64,000 bases of DNA, from contig VCJN01003438.1 in the NCBI GenBank assembly GCA_006384855.1, positions 40,886 through 104,885 on the forward strand. The letters run 5' to 3'. Shown piece by piece: positions 12,001 through 24,600 of this stretch. Each line of letters opens with the position of its first letter. Position 1 is the stretch's first letter. The DNA comes from Tetraselmis striata. Taxonomy: Eukaryota; Chlorophyta; Chlorodendrophyceae; Chlorodendrales; Chlorodendraceae. The translations under genes were made by a program, and so were the position numbers. Under the pieces are notes generated by a model, which was not told the DNA's origin, made no database searches, and saw only the letters and a program-made list of their open reading frames with translations.

Positions 12001-15000
12001 TTGTGGTGCGCGGCCGGCACGGTGGGCGACGGCGGCCGGTCCGCGGGCGCGTCTTCCAGGTCCGGGTGGTCGCCCAGCGAGGTGCACGACGCCACTGACA
12101 TCGTCTCCACCGCCGAGCCGGCCGAGCCCTGCGGCAAAAAGGGCATCAGCAGCTGCATCAACAGAGGGAAAGGCCCCCACAGCTCGCTCGGCAACAGTGT
12201 TTGAAGGACGGCGTCCACTGCTCCCGCCACGACGCGGGGCGCAACTCCATTTAGAGCCGGCGTCGTGTAAACTGTATTTGAAAACACCATAACGATATAG
12301 GGTCGTCGCGAGGCGCCCGCTTGCCAGTGTCGCGTAAGGCCCTCCAGCCGCCGGCCGTGTTTATGCCCATTCCGGGCGAGACGCGTGTATCCTTCCCTCG
12401 TCGAGCGTGATAACATGTCGGCAATAAGATTTCATCTCACCCCTACGCGCCGTGGGGTGGTCAACCGCGCCAAGTGGCCAACAACTTGCGAGGAATTTAA
12501 AATCAATTTTACGTAACGTATGTACCTCAAATTGGCATATTTCCCGGTCGTAACATCTGAACGTCGCATGCCAAGGATCTAAGGATACGTTTAGTAGTGA
12601 TGGGCGTTGGGATAAGTACAAGACCCCCCTGGAAAACTCCTGTGAATTCGGAGGGTCTCGGAGTTATCGGCCGCTTCTCCGTGTCGGCTTTTCCGAGGTG
12701 CAGCATAACGCAGCTGAACGGTGCTTGCGCACACCGCCAACTCCCGCTACCCACACGGACCTCCAGAGTATCGTAACTATGTTTCCGGTGCCGGGGGAGG
12801 GGGAGGGGATGTTGCGGGTGGCAGCTGGGCGGCGAGTGACGCCAGCACCTGCGAGAGGCGCAGCGAGCGCATGCTCCGGTTGTCGCCTCCGCCGCCAAAG
12901 CCGCGGTCGCTGGCGCCGCGCTCGATGGTGTGGTTGATCGCCTCGTACAGCTTGCGCGAGTTGTTGACGCTGATCTTGCGCGGGGCGCCGCGCCGCATCA
13001 TGGCCTTGCTCACCTGCGCCCCGGCGCCAACAGCCGCCATGGGGTCAGACGGTGCGGCCACCAAACAGCCCACCACACCGGTCTATCTATCCAGCATGCC
13101 AGAAGGTGGACCCTCAAGGATTGTCCGTGCAGCAGGAACGTCTTATAGTATGGTGGGGCAAGGCACAGCACCGGGAGGGCGTGACGCCACAGCCGACAGA
13201 AACCCAATCTTCCAATCGCCCAAAGTTCCGCCTCTACTCTTCCCACCACAGATGCCGATGAATGGGTGCCAACGCGCGTAGAAAACCCTGATACAACGCA
13301 AACCCTATATAGGGCTTGCACGCAACGCTATGGTTCCGCTTAACTTTCGTCAACATCCGGCCTCTGATGTCGGCAGGATAAATTCTAATTTGCCTATCAT
13401 CGAGCAGGTGCTCGTGCGGATCACGCGACGCCGTGAAACACTCATTGGACTGTGACACGATAGATCACCCCCCTCCCTCCGTCAATGCCTGGCTGGGAGG
13501 GGGCGATACCATGCCCAGCACGTCCTCCACGTTGGCGCGGCGGCTGAGCTCGCTCAGCATGTGGGTGGTGAGGCCTCGCGGGTTCCGCCGCGCGATGCGG
13601 TCCATCATGCGGCGGTTGGGGTCGATCAGGTTGCGCGCCTTGATGGTGAAGCCGACCGCCATGCCGGCGCGGCCCCAGCGCTGGCGGGCCGCTGCGGCGG
13701 CGGCGGCTGCGCGGCCGGCCTCCGCTTTGTTATTATCTGCCAATGCCCAGCAGGGCGCACCACCATGCGTCAGAGTTGCCCATGATCCGACGAGCGGCAT
13801 CACCATCCACCACATACAAAGCGGACGCGCGGTGATGCGGCAACATTCAATTGGGTCTGCGGGGCGCAATGAATGATTCATTGTTTGGCATCACCGAGTC
13901 GGATGTTCTGTGCTGTATTACGAGTGGTGCATTCTAACTATCAGATTTCCGGATGAACATTGTTGTACTGTCTTTGCCGCGGGAGGGGTGGGGGTGGGGG
14001 ACGCAGGAGATTGGGGACAACACAGCGTATGTGTTGGGCAGATAGGCGTACGTTTCAAATTTATGGGTGTGATACATTCGTGTATTATTCGTGCATGTTT
14101 GAAAATAGACAAATGTTCTGCCGACATGAAGAATTATAGGCACTGATACGCCATTTACAACATCGGTCACCCTTTCAATTTTCCAGGTTTACCCTTCTCG
14201 TTGTGCATAGGGGAAGTTCGTATTGATTTCGGATCCGTGGGTCTGTAAGCACGAAAAAGCACATCGCCTGTATGCGGATTACGTACGCTGTGAAGGGGTG
14301 GGGGTGGGGGGTGGGGGTGGACTCACCTCCGGCAGACCCCACAGCTGATGGCTCGGCGTTGAGGTCCGGCGACTCGGCCGCCTCCTGGCCGCCGCCGCCG
14401 CCAGGCGACTGGGCGTCCTCCCCGAGCCGGTCGTCCAGTGTCTTGGGGATCTCAATCACGGCGCGGTGCGTGGTCTCTGCGTGGCTCGCCTTCATGAGGG
14501 ACATGGCCTCCTCCTCCGCCTTCTTTGCCTGCAGCGTCACCCCACTGCATTAGTCGCTGCGGCCAGTGCCTGGCACTAACTGGATTCGGTACATCATTCG
14601 ACTCCATTGAGCCGACTTGAACAGGAAAATGACGCTCAGGATTCTGTTGATATCCTTCATGTAAGCATGTAAGCAAAAGCCGAACGGGGTTCAGATGAAG
14701 AACGCTACAAAAGTGCGCCGATTCAGGCTTGAAAAGTAACGTGGCCTACCATATATAGCGTTCAATTAAATACGGGTTGTGGGGCCAAAAAATTATGAAC
14801 TGTGTTTGCGCCTTTGCGCCGGTATATTTGTTATGTATTCTTGCTGTCTCCTGGATTATTATTCCGTCATAATAGTTTTCTCCTCTTTGCGAGGGGGTCG
14901 AAAACGCTATTTATCCGCGGTCCGGATTTTTGTTAGTACGGTATGTCATATCCATACCTATTTATAGATAGATAGGTGCGGTGCCCGCCAATCCTAAGAG

Positions 15001-18000
15001 GCATTGACGAAAGTCGCCTTGACTCCGCGTAACCTGGCCACTTTATGAAGTGCGCTGAACCATCGCAACTTCAGTACCAAAACATCGTCAAGAGTACTAA
15101 ACACCAATGGCGTAGTTATGAAACGCCAGCTCGAAACGGAGTTGCGCACAACCCCCTGCCCATCCTGAGGGTAAAGAGCAGCAGCGGGGGCGGGGGGAGG
15201 GAGGGGGGGGGGGGGGGGGGCGCACCGCCAGGGCCTGCTGTCGCCACTGGTTGACGGCCTTGGCTGCGCCCATTCCGAGGACGGTCCGGAACGCGCCCGC
15301 CTCACGCAGCTTCTCTTCCTGCCGCCACAGTCACATTCATCTGTCAGGCTCGCCGGGCGTGGCACTCCTACGGCTGCGCGCATCCGAGGCAACGGGGGCT
15401 CATCCGTGCGGCCGGCGCGCACCTCGGCCGCCTTCTTGGCGAGCTCCTCCTCCTCCTTCTTTTTGCGCGCCCTGTCGCGCTCCTCCATCGTCATCCAGCG
15501 CCACTTCGCGGCGGCGATTGCGGCGAGCGGCGTCATGTGGACCTCCGTGAAGCCGGAGGCGGCCTCCTGGGCGGGGATCGCCTTGCGCACCGACTCCATG
15601 AACCTGTGAGGCACCAGCAGCACAAGGCAGCCGGGATGTTGTCAGACACTGCCCGCCTCCATCCTCCGCCCCCCGTGTTGCTCCCCGCAGCAGGAACAGC
15701 CATCAACCCTAAATCCGAGCAGGCGGACATGCAGCTAAGCATCGTGACAATCGTGGTCAAGTCCAGAAACCGAGCGACCTTGGGCCCACTACCCATTGGC
15801 GAGGCTCTTTCGTACTATATCATACATTATAGTATATGATAATGATATTTGATATGTACTTTATATTATTACATATGTACTATAATAATATATTAAGCCT
15901 ACGTTTCTACTAAACAAGGACTTTCATATTCCTGGGAAAAATAGGCTGGAACTGCTCCGTAACCAGAGCATGTGCCCATGAGCAAGAGCAGCTGGGCGCC
16001 ATGTCACGCTTTACCCTTGATATGCCAGGATGGGAACATCGGATAAAGTCTTCGCGGGGCATACTAACAAACGGGCAAACCCAGCACTCAGACATCCTCA
16101 CACCCTTCCCAACTTCCGCAGCCGGGCGACGCACTGGTTGACCCAGTAGGTGCCGTTGTGCTCCACCAGCCCGGCCTTGTCCGCCTCCTTGTCGCTCACG
16201 GCAATCACGGCGTCCTTCTCCACCGCGCTCATGGCGTGCGGCCCCTTGGCGCGGCGGCTGCTCTTCACGGTGCCGGGCGCCATGGTGGACGTGCGCGTCT
16301 TCTTCGTCAGCCGCGTCGCGGCCGTCACGGCGGTGCGCGCGTCGTCGTCGTTGTCGCTGTCGTCGTCCTCTAGACCCAGCATCTCGGGCTCCGGCTGTTG
16401 CCGCACCTGCCGAGACAAGGCCGAGGCGCAAGCGGAAGGGGTCCGCCGGGTAGGCAGAGGAACACATTTAGGCAACAGCGACAAGGCGCCTACGAGCCCC
16501 GGAGGCTCTGACCGATCAAATGTAGGCGCTCATAGGGTTAGGAAGGTGCCAAAGACAGAAGAGACAGGACAAAAGAGGCGCGGGGGTGGGGAAGGCACCT
16601 CAACGCCACCCGACAAAAGAATGTACATACATTCCCCATCATCGCCCTCCTCAATGATGGTGGCGCCTGCCCATGGGACCGGGCATGGGGGTGGGGTCAG
16701 CCGGCAGAAACCGGGACTAGCACGAGGCGCTGGCAGCGCTGCGGCCGATGGTCCAGAGCAGCGGTGACCACTGATGGCTGGCCGCGCACTGGGTGGCGTG
16801 GGCCGGTGCGTACCGTGAGGGGCACGCACGCGCTCCATGCCGGCCGCCAGCTTGCTGCACAGCGCCTCCGGCAGGCCGCGGAACGAGTCCATGCCCTGCA
16901 GCACGCGTGTCAGCAGCGCCACGTCCTCCTCGCTGCGCATCTCGGGCGCCCACTTGAGCGGGCGCAGCGCGAGCGCCGCCTGCAGCGCGCGCAGCGGCCC
17001 CTCGGCCGACGCGGGCCCGTAGCCGGCATACTGCGCCAGGTGCCGCCATGCGGGGCGGTCCAGCAGTAAGCAGTGCGCGCCGCGCGCTCCTCCCGCCACC
17101 ACGCTGACGCTCGCGGGCTGCGGGGGGCATGCCGCAGCGGGGTGGTGAGTACCCGAGCAATGGCATCGGGACGAAGCGCGATTCGATTCGGTTCGCGAGT
17201 CCTAACCATCATGCGCCCTGTTTTGCACCATTGAGTTGCAAAATCTGCACTATATTTGTGGTGAAGTGTACTCGCATTGATTAAGACATATCCTATACCG
17301 TGCAAACACACAAATGGTCAGCGGGCATGTAAAGTTTTGACCCCCCTCTCACAGAGGAACTCTATTAAAACAAAGGAATTATTCAGAATAAACCACGAAT
17401 ACAGCACGAATATTCCAATGATGCAAAGGAGCAAAACAATTAATTTTTTGGGCCCCTAAACTGTATCTAATCATACGTTAGTTAGTATGCCTAGGGAAAT
17501 AATGGACCCCTGGCCCGCCCCCACCTTGCCCGGCTCCAGCAGCGCCCACTCCCCAAATGGCTCGCCCGCCTCCACGATGCCGATGCGCTCCCCCACGTTG
17601 CCGGGGTCCGCAACCGCGGCCGCCAGCGCCACGCCGCTCGGGACGACCGCCCCGGCGGGCGCCTCCTCCGTCGCCCAGCTCGCGCGCCGCTGCGACCGGA
17701 AGCTGTACTGCTTCCCCAGGCGCGGCCCGAAGCCCGCGTCCGCGCCGTCCTCGGTGGGCTGTCGCGAGTTGGCGCCCAGCAGCGGCCTCAGCAGCCCCGG
17801 GTCCTGCTCGTGCAGGTCGCAGTGCCCGGACACCACAATATACCTGCCCACAAAACAAGCAGCTCGCCGTGAGAGCGCTGTCACCTCCGCCCGCCACTGC
17901 CAACTGCCATCCAGCCCCGGGAGCACCAATCACATAAGGAACGTAAGCAAGAACACCCGTTGCTTTGCTGCCAGGATAGGGCTTCCGGCACTTGAATACG

Positions 18001-18848
18001 GATGACGCAATGATAATGGATCCGTGTTCCTGTGGTCTAAATTTCAGCAGCGCCATGGCATAGGGCATGGCATGTTTGTATACACACTGTTCACCGCGTC
18101 GCGCCGGGCCCCGTGCCATACCAGGGGGGGGGGGGGGGGGTACACGAGACGGCGGCCGCAGCTGTGGCTGCAGCACCGCTGCCATGCCGCTCGTAGCAGA
18201 CAGGCAGAGTGTTTGTCCTGCCACTTTTGGCATCTCGGCATGGTGCATGGGCGGGCGGGTCGGGGACGGCGGCATTTGCACATGGAGAAGCGCACGGCCA
18301 GGAGGAGGAACTCACAGGTGCGAGTTGATCTGGCCCTGCAGCAGGACGGGCTCGCCCTCCGCAAAGTGGCGGTGCGCTACGGGGGAGGGGACAGGCGACA
18401 TCAGCATGTGCCCAGCGGCACCGACTGCATTGGGGTGGCCACTGCCGCAAATACAGCGATGAGCGCGTGCGCGGGGTGTGGGGTGTGGAGGCATCGAGCG
18501 AGTACTAACGGGCGCAATTTGAGGGCATCTCACCGAGGTGGAGGCAGAGCGTCTGCGCCACCTCCGGGCTCAGCATGGCGAGGCATCCCGGCAGCGAGCG
18601 CACAAACTGTGCCAGGCTTGCCAGCTCCGCCGTGCTGCGGTCGGCGGGCCTGCTCGCCGCAGGGCGGTGCACACAGGCTCACCGGGGAGCGAGGGACAAT
18701 GGGATGCGTGCAAGAGGGAGCGATGCAATGGAGCAAAGGTGGGCACTGCTGGCCATGCCATGGCGGTTGGCTACCTCTTGCGCAGTAGCTCAAACGCTTG
18801 GTCCTGCGTCAGCGCGGCGCTCGCATCCTGGCTCGCCATGACAGGCAT
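6045..18848 (-). CDS. Protein with three cyclic-nucleotide-binding domains, 18 exons
   Basis: Predicted cytosolic cAMP/cGMP sensor of 1355 residues, with no catalytic or channel domain seen. Exons (descending): 18848-18775, 18649-18534, 18376-18316, 17843-17525, 17117-16814, 16666-16599, 16406-16102, 15603-15423, 15318-15226, 14528-14327, 13724-13510, 13013-12849, 12128-11920, 11287-11005, 9950-9768, 9012-8635, 7947-7375, 6383-6045; all phases close. Domain 1 (about 30-205) has HFAEGEPVLLQGQ and FGEWALLEPGK. Domain 2 starts with GATIIEEGDDGECMYILLSG (about 292-311), is interrupted by about 450 residues rich in charged, coiled-coil-like sequence, and resumes with the phosphate-binding cassette FGELALLQRNAQRTAS (about 793-808), the best preserved. 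Domain 3 (about 866-1090) has VVVSQGAPAEHLFLITQG and GQAFGEELLGL but lacks the cassette Arg. The start was chosen at MPVMASQ; 18839 is the next in-frame ATG. The C-terminus is low-complexity. Such multi-cNBD proteins are common in ciliated algae; a ciliary role is inference. Confidence 0.82.
6690..6765. repeat. MITE-like repeat fragment in last intron of the cyclic-nucleotide-binding gene
   Basis: TCGGGCTTGCATCCATCC, then TATAAGAACGTTCGCTA and CCTCCACATG, resembles the left arm of the element at 58010. Confidence 0.55.
9481..9690 (+). repeat. Dispersed ~200-bp repeat, copy 1
   Basis: Shares TGCCAGTATGATT, ATTTCAAACA, AATAAATGGGC, AAACAATG and AGATGTATC-x-TCAGTTTT, in the same order and spacing, with 61381-61575. 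It lies in the intron between exons 15 and 16 of the cyclic-nucleotide-binding gene. No ORF. Confidence 0.65.
13300..13385. repeat. MITE-like repeat fragment in intron 11/12 region of the cyclic-nucleotide-binding gene
   Basis: AGGGCTTGCACGCAACG, GGTTCCGCTTAACTTTCGTC and CCTCTGATGTCGGCAGG resemble the reverse-complemented right arm of the element at 58010. It lies in the intron between exons 11 and 12. Confidence 0.5.
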
Positions 18849-21620
18849 CCCGTCTGGGGCCGGGCGCTCCAGAGGAGGAAGGCTGACCGCCGTCGCCAGC
18901 ACCCGCTGCGCCTCCACTCCCCTCTATCTGCCTACTGACGCATGCAGCGAAGGGCGGAGGGGGTTGGGGGGGGGGCAGCGCTCTGCGCGGTCAGCCTCTT
19001 GCAGTACACAGCGGGATGACGGACATGCCCATCCAGGCTAGGGGGAGCCGCGCGTGATGGCGCTGGTGCTGGCCGGGAGGACATCAACAGCGCTGCAAAC
19101 TTGGCGCTACAGCACAAAAATCCCATATATCAGGTATGCCTATGGGGCTGGGGGTTGGAGAGCTGGCAAATACTACTGCAGGTCGGGACGGACGGATGAA
19201 TGAATTCTGATACTGCGCGATGCTGGAAAACATAACAAATACCCTTTTTAATACTTTCCCCGTATTAAAAACGGAGAGGGGGAAACGAGGAGATCGAGGA
19301 ATGACCACTAACATAGCAGCGACTCGCTACCTGTAGCTAGGATCAGCAGCTTCAGCAGCTGCTGCCTGCTGCGTTCGAGTTGGGCGCGGGTTGCTCGCCT
19401 CGCGCTGCGCGCGCTTCGGCGCTTCCTGGGGCCATCGGCACATGCGCTGTTACCGAAGCGCGCGAGCAGCGCAGTGCATGTACCGTTGCGTCGAAAGAAG
19501 GCAGTCGGAGGTCGGCTGCCGAGCGACTCGGCGAATCCGGCACGGCGAATACAGCCGCACCCGCGTGCGGTGAGCAGGGTAGCGGCGGCACGTTAACAGC
19601 GGCCGTTACACAATACGAAGCGCGTACAGCTGCAGGTGGTAATCCTTACAGCATCGTGTATGTTCCGCCTGTAATAATTCCGACAGTAACGCGAAACCCT
19701 CTACTGGACATATTATCGTTCGCCACGCCGTGCCGACACAGCGCGACGGCGCTACGGGTTCCAGTGCGCAAGTCGCCAACCGGAGCGCCACGGCCGCCCG
19801 CACCCTGTCGCCTAGAAGCTCTCGAGCTCGCGAGGTGGGTCGGCGGCCCCGCTTGGCCTGTCCTGGTGCCAGCTGTGCAGCTGGTACATGTACGCGAAAC
19901 AACGCGCCCCGCGGCCTTTTACCACCGTCATCACCGTGCCGCACGGAAGTACTGCGGAAATTACTGGAAGCCGAAGGGGGCGGGGGAAGACCGTTATTTC
20001 CAGGTGTCGCCGCCGTACTCGGGAACAGAGGCGAGCTCACCTGAACCTGAGGAGGGTCAATGGTACAGGTGGAAAGATTCCGTGCTGAAGCAGGAGCTCG
20101 CCGCTGCTGTTCCTGTTGCTGCTGTAGCCGAAGGCGCGGTGGGAAGCGCGCTGTTGACGTTGCGGTTGGAGACGAACGCGCGGTGGTGGAGGGATGGCGA
20201 CGGGATGGCTCCGGCGGCATCACGCCGACTTCGTCGCGTCCGCGTCCGCCAATTAACTGTCGGGAAACATGTTCCGCATTAACTACTGCCCTTACTCTGC
20301 TGATCGAATTCATATCGCGACATTTTTATCGCGGCTCATCCGGGCGGGGCTCCGAGCTCATCTCAAGATTTGCGAGTAGTCATCTTCGGGTTTGCCAAAA
20401 ACCCCCAGCGGGCGGGTGATGCGACTTTTTACATCATTTTAATATCACCATCATCCAGGCCATCGATCATCATCACCTGTCAAGATGGCGGCTACTTCAT
20501 TGAGGAACCTGCCAGGGGACCCACATTGAGACAGCCGCCAGCGCCCTCCCCCTCTTCTGTATTGTATTGCCGCCCTTCCCCTACCGGCTCTGCGTAGGGC
20601 GCCCTGCCACTCACTGCTCAGCACGCAAGGATTGGCGCTCATCCGCCCAATGCCGGTGGTCTCCGCCCATGCGCAAGCTGGCATGCCCGTTTCGTCAGCC
20701 GGGCCGGACTTCGACGCCACTACTGGCGCAGACATCCATGGCCATCCATATCCGGATGTCACGCAGCCTGCTGGGCTCAGCCTCGATCCGTGCTTGAGGG
20801 TGTTGTCCCTCTCTTGGGATGACCACGAGGATCTCCACGGATAGAAGTGGGGCTTGGAAACAGAAGAGCAGGCCGGCCGCAGCTTGAGCTATGATTACAC
20901 CATGTAATTTCCACCGCGCAATTGCTGTAGTGGACGTTTCCTATTTCCTTTTCGGGCGGTTCCCTGATCGCCTTTTGCAGGTAGCCCATGTACTAGTAAT
21001 TACACCGTGTGTTTCCCAAAGTGGTTAGAGATAGCAGGCCCTCAGAGCAACTCAATCTGAGCGGCAGAGAGCAGCAGACCAGCACAGTCAAACCAGTTTA
21101 AATTTCAACTGAGTATCTTCACATCAGCGGTGGTCAGTACATACGATGGGTGCCCCCCCCCCCCCCCCTGGCCGCCGCATACACGTACACATATGGTGTC
21201 CCGCCAATGCACTGTGCGGGGACGACTGATTCGTTGTAGAAGTCACGACCGTTAAATTAACCCGCAGCTCTATATTGGAGCTGCACTCACGCGGTTTGGT
21301 CACGGTGTCTTGATTTGCAGGCGTTCCATTATATATTGCCGCGCGCGTGGGGCGTCTCTGGATGCACCCATCTCATTCCTGTGAGCAGCGGGCGCAGGAG
21401 CTGGCCAATCTAATCCTAGGCACATTCCGGCTAGAGCTACCCCTGGAGTAATCCAGCAGCGGCGGTTATCACTGCCGCCTGGGCTACATCGCCCTTAGTT
21501 AGCCGCCCCTTATAAGCACAATGTGGCTGCGAAATGTGGCAATCTGACATCGCTCAATGCCGCCGCGCGTCACATCTCCCGGTGGGCCGTGGTCGCGCTG
21601 GACCTCGGCCGGCGGGCCGC
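18849..21620. other. 2.8 kb without a convincing gene
   Basis: Two long overlapping open frames (19380-20282 plus, 19606-20313 minus) are low in recognisable motifs and consistent with chance in GC-rich DNA. A C run lies near 21153-21168. It separates the 5' end of the cyclic-nucleotide-binding gene from the 3' end of the GH31 gene, so it should hold the promoter of the former. Confidence 0.45.
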
Positions 21621-24600
21621 TCACTCCGGCGGCGCCTCGCGAACGAAGTAAAGCAGCGGCTCCAGCGCCACCGAGCCGCGGGTGCTCGCCTCGCGGACGG
21701 CCCGCACCCGCACCTCCTGCGGCCCCTCCAGGCAGCCCGCCTCCACGGCGCCGCCCGCGCCCCGCCAGCGCCCCGGCGGGATGCGCACCGCCCGGCTGGA
21801 CGCGCCCTTGACCAGGATGGGCGCCACGAGCACGCCCGGACCCAGCAGGAACTGGTCCTGGACGTGCGCATAGCCCTGCGCGGCAGCACCCGGCGGCGGG
21901 TCAGGGAATGGGGGCCGCGGCGATGCTCGTGGAACAATGGGGTTGGCGGCGGAGGAGGGGGGGGGGGGGGGGGGGGGGATGCGACTGGTACGGGGCAGCA
22001 GGCGTGACGGAGTAGGTATTCTAGTCCACAAAAACCTGGATTATATTTGTCTTTCGGCCCAAAATAAGAGTTTATGGGCCGTCAAGAAAGTATCACCGTG
22101 CATGTTTTCGGGGGCGTTTTCCACCAGAATTAGCAATGAATTGTTGTGGCCTAATGCGCACGCAACCTTGGGGCCAAAACCAAGCTTTAAGGTGTGAGGT
22201 GTGAGCCACACTCTGGGAGGGTTTCAACTCTACCTAGCCCGGACCTCCTCTATACGTGAAAAAGGGGAGGCGCCCCACCTGCTGCGGGAACTCGTACTCC
22301 ATGTGGCGCAGGATGGGCGCCCCGCTCCGCGCCGCATCCGCCGCCAGCTCCGCGATGAGCGGCGCATGGCGCCCGTGCAGCGCCGCCGCCTCGGCGCAGG
22401 CCGCCAGGTGCGGGCCGTCCAGCACCCGCCTGCACCGCAGGAGTCGGCACACCCCACATGCCGTAAGCGCATCCCCCGACAGTGGCTAGTGGAGTGTTTA
22501 GGGGAACGCGGGGCGGGGGGGGGGGGGGGGGGGGGGGGCGGACGCACCAGGGCGCCAGCGCGAACTGCATCATGGGAAACAGCGCCGACACCTGCGGGAT
22601 GGCAGCGCCAACGCAGAGGATGCGGTCAGGCCAGGGATTGAGAACAGAGGACAGGTCGGGCAACCCCGCAGGGGGGGGTGGGGGGGAACCTGCGCGTAGC
22701 GCACAAAGAGCTCCTGGTCGATGTCAAAGCGAGGCTCCAGCGTGCCGAGGTGGTAAAAGTCTGTCGGCAGCGGGACAGCGGCGCGCTTGTTAGCATGCCG
22801 GTAAGTGCGATAGTGGGCAGCTACCGGAAGGACGGGGCTTGAGGGGTTGGAGGGGGGAGGGGGGGGCACCGGAGTACTGCCCGCCGCCGATCATGTCGGG
22901 GCACCCAAACGCGTAGCCGGACAGCCCCTGCGCCGCGCCGTTGGGGATGAGGCTCGCCAGGCCGGAGCCGTCCCAGGCGTGGTTCTTGTCGCACAGGCGC
23001 TGCGTCAGGTGGGTGCCTGCCGCCGCGGAGAGGGAGGAGGGCGCTCAGCCTCCACCGTGCCTCCGCCCTCCTGAGCGGAGAACATGGGCGGCTGCTGGCG
23101 GGGCGCCCCCCCACACCCCCGCGGTACCGCTCACCCGCGTGCTTCCAGCAGGCGCGGTACTCGGTCAGCCGGTAGCGCAGCCCGATGGCCGCAAACGCCT
23201 CCGTGTGGCGAAGCGCCGCCGCCGTGCTCTCCCCGGTCACCTGCCAGCCGGGCGAGGCCGCGGGTCAGACCACCGGGGTCGCTCCCCCGCTCCTCGGATA
23301 CCTCTCAGTCAACAACGCTGCCCCCCCCCCCCCCCGCTGTCCAGGCCTACACACTGAGACCCCCATCGCCCAATCCCACGTGTCTAGCTGCTGATACATA
23401 CAGAAAGAGTAACGTGTGCGCCGGGCTGACCGGGGCCTCTTTCTCGAAATTGAAACTGGAATGGAATGACAACGTGCTGACTTGCTGCTCTGCACCCCTC
23501 AAGCCGAGTTGCTTTAAGGACCGCTGTGGGAACCCGGGGGGATCACGTATGCAGCTACCGACCTTCCTCCTTTCTGTCCGCGCCCCTCCTCATTCCGAGC
23601 CGCCCCCCCTTCCAACACCCCTCTCCAAATGAGAAACAACGATCACTGTTTCTCATGACGATCGTCGATTCTCATTTGGGTCAGGAGTCTGCCGCTTCGG
23701 AGCCGTCGGTAGCAGTCTACACGTGGAGCAGGATGTTGGCTGATCGGGAATGACACGACAGCGTCTGACTGCGGCTGCATACAGAGAATTTTCAGGGTGA
23801 TGCAGCTACCCGCTGACTGTGGCCGCCAGCGGAGGGTGATGCGCCCAGCGTAAATATTCAATGCAGCAGTAAAACGCTAGCTGGGTACTACATGCCCTGC
23901 TGTTTCCGTATTGCTATCAGATGAAGTAATAGTTTGTGGGCTAACACACAATCGCAAGGCAGGCAGGCAGGCGCGGGCAGCCCCCCCCCCCCCCCCCCGC
24001 TCCCCACCGCCTTCCCTCCACATCAGCCTGCCGGGCGCAGCGAGGCGGCTGGCGCAGCGCAGGTCGTACCTGGGCATAGTACTCGGGGTCGCCGCCGTCC
24101 ATCTTGAAGCCGTCAACGCCCATCTCGCGCAGCGCCTCCAGCCCCGCCTCAAACCAGCTGCGCCGCATGGCATGCAGGGGCGCCAGGTGAGCCGGGGAGA
24201 CATAACCAAGTCGGTCGGGAAGGCGCCTCTGCGGGGTAATGGGGACATCATCGCCGCAGTGAATGGACACCGTGCCGGCAGGGGGGCGACGCGATCTGCG
24301 AGTCGTGGAGTTGCCCCCTTGGCTCCATGGCAGCAGGCCAGCCAGGGTGCATCGGGGCAGCGCCGGTCGAGCGCACCTCACCGCCGCCGGGTTGAGCGCG
24401 TCCAGCAGGGCGGAGTAGCCGTCCCACCAGTGAGTGATGCCCGGGCTGCCCTGCGCGGCGGAGGCGGAGGCGGCTCAGCGCGGAGTGCGCGCAAGAGCAT
24501 GTCGGCGGGCATCACCTGAAGTGGAGGGGCGGCGAAGCTGTGGTGGTGATGGGTGCAGTCTTGGCAGGAAGAGGGGGGGGGGGGGGGGGGGGCACCTTTG

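Noticed and set aside
19380..20313. Two overlapping long open frames (300 aa plus, 235 aa minus)
   Set aside because: No recognisable motif, no splice context and mutual overlap; typical of chance open frames in GC-rich DNA.
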